Positions 60,373-64,000 of a stretch of 64,000 bases of DNA are shown here, one piece after another (position 1 is the first letter of the stretch; each line of letters starts with the position of its first letter). The position numbers and the translations under genes are program-made. Source of the stretch: Hyperoodon ampullatus (taxonomy: Eukaryota; Chordata; Mammalia; Artiodactyla; Ziphiidae); contig OX457058.1 of NCBI GenBank assembly GCA_949752795.1, forward strand, positions 166,534,223-166,598,222, given 5' to 3'. The notes below the pieces were generated by a model. The model did no database searches. It was not told the DNA's origin and saw only the letters and a list, made by a program, of their open reading frames with translations.

Positions 60373-60815
60373 GGGCAAGGAGAGAAAGGACAATGAGGGT
60401 ACTGTCACCCAACTCAGCTCTGTGCCCTGGCTAGGTTCATTCTGTTCCTTCTAGCCTGGAGCCCAGCTTGAGAAATCTCATCTTCTTGTCTCCAGCAAAC
60501 AGCCACTTCCCAGGGCTGCGGGAACCTGCAGCCTCGATGCCTTTCTCCTTATCTTTATTCTTTAAGTCTAAATTCAGTCTTTTAAAAATGAACCACAAAA
60601 GCAGTCTAAGACATCACATTGTCTTCTTTACCCACCTTGCTCCAGGGTTTTAACTGCCTGAGAGAGAGAGGGCTTCCTTAAGCCTTGATTTCCTGCTGCT
60701 CTGTTCTTCATTTGGAAATAAAAATCCTGAAGACCCTGATTTTCCCCTGGAACTCTGAACAGCTGAATTCACTGCCTCTCTTAGTCCCTTCAATAAAGGG
60801 AGGGTGGGAACTATT
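60373..60815 (+). other. KCNK13: KCNK13 3' UTR (end uncertain)
   Basis: Sequence after the KCNK13 stop codon contains two canonical AATAAA hexamers, at 60717-60722 and 60792-60797, either of which could direct 3' end formation. No interspersed repeat is obvious between the stop and 60800. The real cleavage site cannot be read from sequence alone, and the transcript may run further. The end given here is an inference from the second hexamer plus ~20 nt. Confidence 0.5.
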
Positions 60816-61065
60816 TGAGAATGTGACTGGACTTTCTTTTTGCTGGGCTTCCTTCTGGGCAGATTCATCCATGGGGCCATGGCTAGGGAAAACATCTGTT
60901 CCTCTTTATACCTGCCTCTCTATTTTTGCTTTTCCTTTCTTTTATTTTTAAGCTCTTAACGCTTGACTAAGGTGTCTGTGGGACCTCAGTGTGGTAAGAA
61001 AACAAAATTCAGCTTCAGGCCTTTAAACTGAGGCATGGTGGTGGGAAGACTCACTCTTGTCACTA
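60816..61065. other. Downstream flank of KCNK13
   Basis: May still be 3' UTR if the AATAAA at 60792 is not used. No repeat seen. Confidence 0.4.
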
Positions 61066-61099
61066 AAGAATAGAGCTTAACATGTTAAGCTCTATTCTT
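61066..61099. repeat. Perfect 34-bp palindrome
   Basis: AAGAATAGAGCTTAACA (61066-61082) is followed directly by its exact reverse complement (61083-61099), with no spacer. The right half is also the first unit of the adjacent tandem repeat. Confidence 0.97.
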
Positions 61100-61160
61100 A
61101 ACACGTTAAGCTCTGTTCTTAACACGTTAAGCTCTGTTCTTAACACGTTAGGCTCTGTTG
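61079..61160. repeat. 21-bp tandem repeat, ~3.9 copies
   Basis: Units start at 61079, 61100, 61121 and 61142. The core CACGTTAAGCTCTGTTCTT is nearly identical in copies 2 and 3; copy 1 has CATG and ATT variants, and copy 4 has GGCTC and breaks off after CTGTTG. Each junction creates TTAAC-AC-GTTAA. Confidence 0.95.
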
Positions 61161-64000
61161 AATGGACCCTTTGAATGGTCCCAGAGACCACTTCATTTTT
61201 ACCAGGGCTTGGGGCCCATTGCAAAGATAATGGCTGACTATTTATTAGAATCGAAAGTTTAATAAATCCTCATTTTATTAACGAAGATTACATGAGTGCT
61301 CATTAAGGACATTGCGGGGAGGGTGCCTAATTAAACAGGTGCTTATTGCACTCAGAGAAAAAGGAAACAGGAAGTTAACTTTTAGGAATGTGGACATCAT
61401 CTTGGATTCTTGGCTGGAGAAACATTCTAGACCAGATAATGAAACTTGGCTTCTCTTGTCTAATCCGTTTCAGTTCTGCCTTGTGGTATTGTAACAGGTC
61501 TAATTACATAACCTCCCATGTTGTTAAAGCAGTCCATGCTAGGAGCAAGAGCTGTTGATCTTCTTCATCTACGCAGGAGAGAAGATCTGGGGGGATGAGA
61601 GCAGAGTTCATAAGAGATAGCTGCAGTTTTTATAAGATGAGAATGGTGTCCAAAAGGCACTTTCAGAAATGAGGAAGAAAGATGGGCGCCATAAAGAAGA
61701 TAAAGCAGAAAAGCTCTGCCCAGTGAAACTGAGCTGTTGAGCAGAAAGCATCAGGCTGGAAGGAACCTTAGGAACCATCCCATTCAACCCCCTTGTTTTT
61801 GACACAAGGAAACAGAGGCACGCGGGGATTGCTCCTTGTCTGAATGCTCAGAGCCGATGAGATGCAGCTAGGAGAAGCGCCCAGGTCTCTGATGAAGTCT
61901 GGGCTCTTTACCCACGCTCTACCCAGCCTCAGAACACCCCCAACAGCTCCCTCTCCAGGCTGAGTTGACTTTTCTTCCAGCTGTCAAACCCAGATATTTT
62001 CTTTACGGTACCAGGGGTGCACTAGAGCCAAAGTGTGATAAGCAGTAGCACTGGGCTTTGAACTTAGGGCTGTGAAGCTCCAAAGTCAGAGATCTTCAAC
62101 CATTACCTTGTATCGCTCTTACAGGGCAGCAGCCTGGAGCTACTGCAAAACCCTTGTTAGGAACTTCTGATCATAAACTGAGCTCCCTGGGGGCTCTGCC
62201 CTGCACGAGGCACTGTGGGGATGGGGAGAGCATCTGGGTCCCTGTCCCTAGGGAATTTCTTGATCTCCACATTCCTGGTTCAGGGACTGGCATGAAGCAA
62301 GGCCTTGCTTCTTTAACCTGGGTCCCTAGAGATCTTGCAGGTGTACCAAGAGGCCAAGGAGCATCAGTATAAGCAAGCCTCATCTTCCTGGAGGGTCAGT
62401 TTTACTAAATGATTTTTGCAGAGAGGTGTTATGTCAAAACACATCTATTTAACTAGGTCCCAAAATTGGCATAAACTTTTAATCTAAACATGAAAAACAT
62501 TTGTGATCTTATGATGAGCTTTCTAAGTCTTCTCAGAGTCTCAGGGGATGAGTTTGTTCTCCTCTACGTTGGGGGTTCCCTGATGGAAACACTTGAGAAC
62601 CAGTGTAAGGAGAGAAAAGTGCAATGCATTTAGGATGGATGGATAGATGGATGGGAGTAACGTGCCAAAAAAATTACAAAACTAGGAATCTTTGTTTAGA
62701 TAAACCTTTTTATACGTACCCTTAGGCGTGAGTTGGTCAATAAGAGAATTTCTAGATAGAAATATCAAAGCTGGAGTTCAAAACCTGGAGCCCACAAATC
62801 CCCTAATATTGTTATGTATGCGTACACGAACGTGAGCGGAAACACACATGTGCGATTTCCTAGGTAACAAGCTTCATGGTTTTCATCATGTTTCCAAAGG
62901 GGTCCTCACATCTTCACTAGAGTAAGAACGTTTACTGCTATTTTCTCTTGTTACCTTTGTCCCCACTCAGCATGTCTCTAGCCCTCCTGACCAGTTCTCT
63001 CTATTCTGTTCTCTCTGAACTGCCACTGTGTGACCTTTAGGTTGGCCCAGGTTCTTCTGTTTAGGAACCCAGAGACTCCACAGAGTGATAAAGGACCTAC
63101 TGACTCAGCATCATGAGGTGGTCAGGCTTCATCCATGGCTGGGCTCACAGCTGGCCATCTTGAGCTCTCTGTGACGCTATAAATGTGAACTGGCCTTAAA
63201 TGCAGGGATCTCAAAGCCAAGACCCAAGTGACCATCAAGTTTCTCAAGTGACCGTCATCCCACACACTTGCACAAGTTTTGTTGTATCTCCATCCTACCT
63301 GAAATAGTATCTTCTTAATATTTTAATCAACTCAATTTTAATTAGTTTTGTTTAAAAAGAAACTTTGTCTCACTGCCTAAACAGAAGACTCATATCACTT
63401 GCCATAAACAGAAAATAGAGTCATTGCAAAAATCAATATAATTAAGATAAAACTATGTTATTAAATTCTAACAAGATCCCGTATCCTAGTAAAGGCTTTA
63501 ATCCCAAGATCTTTTCTCTCTAGGTTAAAAACGGAGATTGGCAAATGTGGGGAAGTTGTTATAAAGACTCATTAGCACCAAACAGAGACTCTCTTCATGA
63601 TGTAATGAAAGGACAGGAAGAGAATTGGGAAGGGAGTAACTTTCTCACCGTACAGTTCAGTGTTAATTCATTCCAAGCCTGAGGGCCCCTAAAATCATCT
63701 CATGTTCCACCCAAATCATTGGTGCACATCCCACATTGGGGGGGCTACATAAAAGTAACAAAGTACAGCACAGTTTCTGAGGTCATGCCCCCCACGTGGT
63801 AAAGAACAGTTCTTGGATTTGAACACCAGGCCCAGTAGTTCTAATGTGAGAGACAGTGGGCAGGTCTCTCAACCTCACTGTGTCCCATTCCCTCTGTACC
63901 TGTGATGTGGAAACTGTAGCAACACCAGATCAAATGAGGAGATGCTCAGGGCAGGGCTTTGTGGCCTCTGAGGAGCTGCAAATGCAGTGGGTTCTGGTGG
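61161..64000. other. Downstream intergenic stretch
   Basis: 61755-61925 looks like an ancient mammalian repeat (AAGGAACCTTAGGAACCATC, then CACAAGGAAACAGAGGCAC). 62560-62610 ends with TTGAGAACCAGTG, a MER5-like terminus. No exon of another gene is supportable to 64000. Confidence 0.45.

Noticed and set aside
1..64000. CRISPR arrays, phage or bacterial defence genes, tRNA or rRNA genes
   Set aside because: None seen. Regular repeats are microsatellites, SINE tails or the short 21-bp array, and SINE pol III boxes belong to retroposons.

Overview
This window is mammalian nuclear DNA, almost certainly from a cetacean. The strongest evidence is the many tRNA-derived SINEs of the CHR type. Their 5' end begins GGGCTTCCCTGGTGGCGCAG and they occur in a short poly(A)-tailed form and a long TAAA-tailed form. 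They sit among artiodactyl-type L1 elements and older mammalian repeats (MIR, L2, MER5A, MaLR LTRs, L1M). There are no operons, CRISPR arrays or bacterial features.

The only real coding gene I can support is the last exon of KCNK13 (THIK-1, a two-pore-domain potassium channel) on the + strand, about 59480-60372, with a clear splice acceptor, a stop codon and two candidate poly(A) signals downstream. KCNK13 in other mammals has two coding exons separated by a very long intron. Positions 1-59479 are therefore best read as the 3' part of that intron, and 60800-64000 as downstream intergenic DNA. The exon starts inside the first selectivity filter, so exon 1 (M1, most of P1) lies outside the window.

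The second gene-like object is a processed copy of RNF34 (RING E3 ligase) on the - strand, 31233-33178. It is intronless, ends in an AATAAA signal plus poly(A), is flanked by a 14-bp target-site duplication and has landed inside an old L1. It carries one 2-bp deletion that separates the RING half from the N-terminal half; both halves are otherwise open.

Layout: 1-325 MaLR LTR; 385-785 MER5A split by a SINE; 1010-1579 LTR-like repeat; 1805-9213 near full-length antisense L1 with nested SINEs and a nested L1 3' end; 9270-10430 sense L1M 3' UTR; 11650-15265 mixed SINE, L1, MER5A and MIR; 16610-18800 mostly unique with two SINEs; 19160-21905 sense L1 with broken ORF2; 22190-27280 MIR, L1 and SINE; 28185-33766 old antisense L1 with three nested insertions including the RNF34 copy; 34280-36970 purine-rich ancient repeat; 37000-40200 MIR/L2 and unique; 40660-42790 sense L1 fragments; 44062-44442 MaLR LTR; 45074-50540 dense SINEs and a chimeric stub; 51437-53580 antisense L1; 54579-54745 long inverted repeat; 56200-56910 antisense L1 with a possible 3' transduction; 58772-58985 SINE; 59480-60372 KCNK13 exon; 61066-61160 perfect palindrome plus tandem repeat.

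I did not find an undescribed protein system. The items most worth a second look are non-coding: the palindrome/tandem array just downstream of KCNK13, the inverted repeat at 54.6 kb, a tailless SINE, and the nearly open RNF34 retrocopy. Repeat family names come from recognition of sequence, not from a database search.
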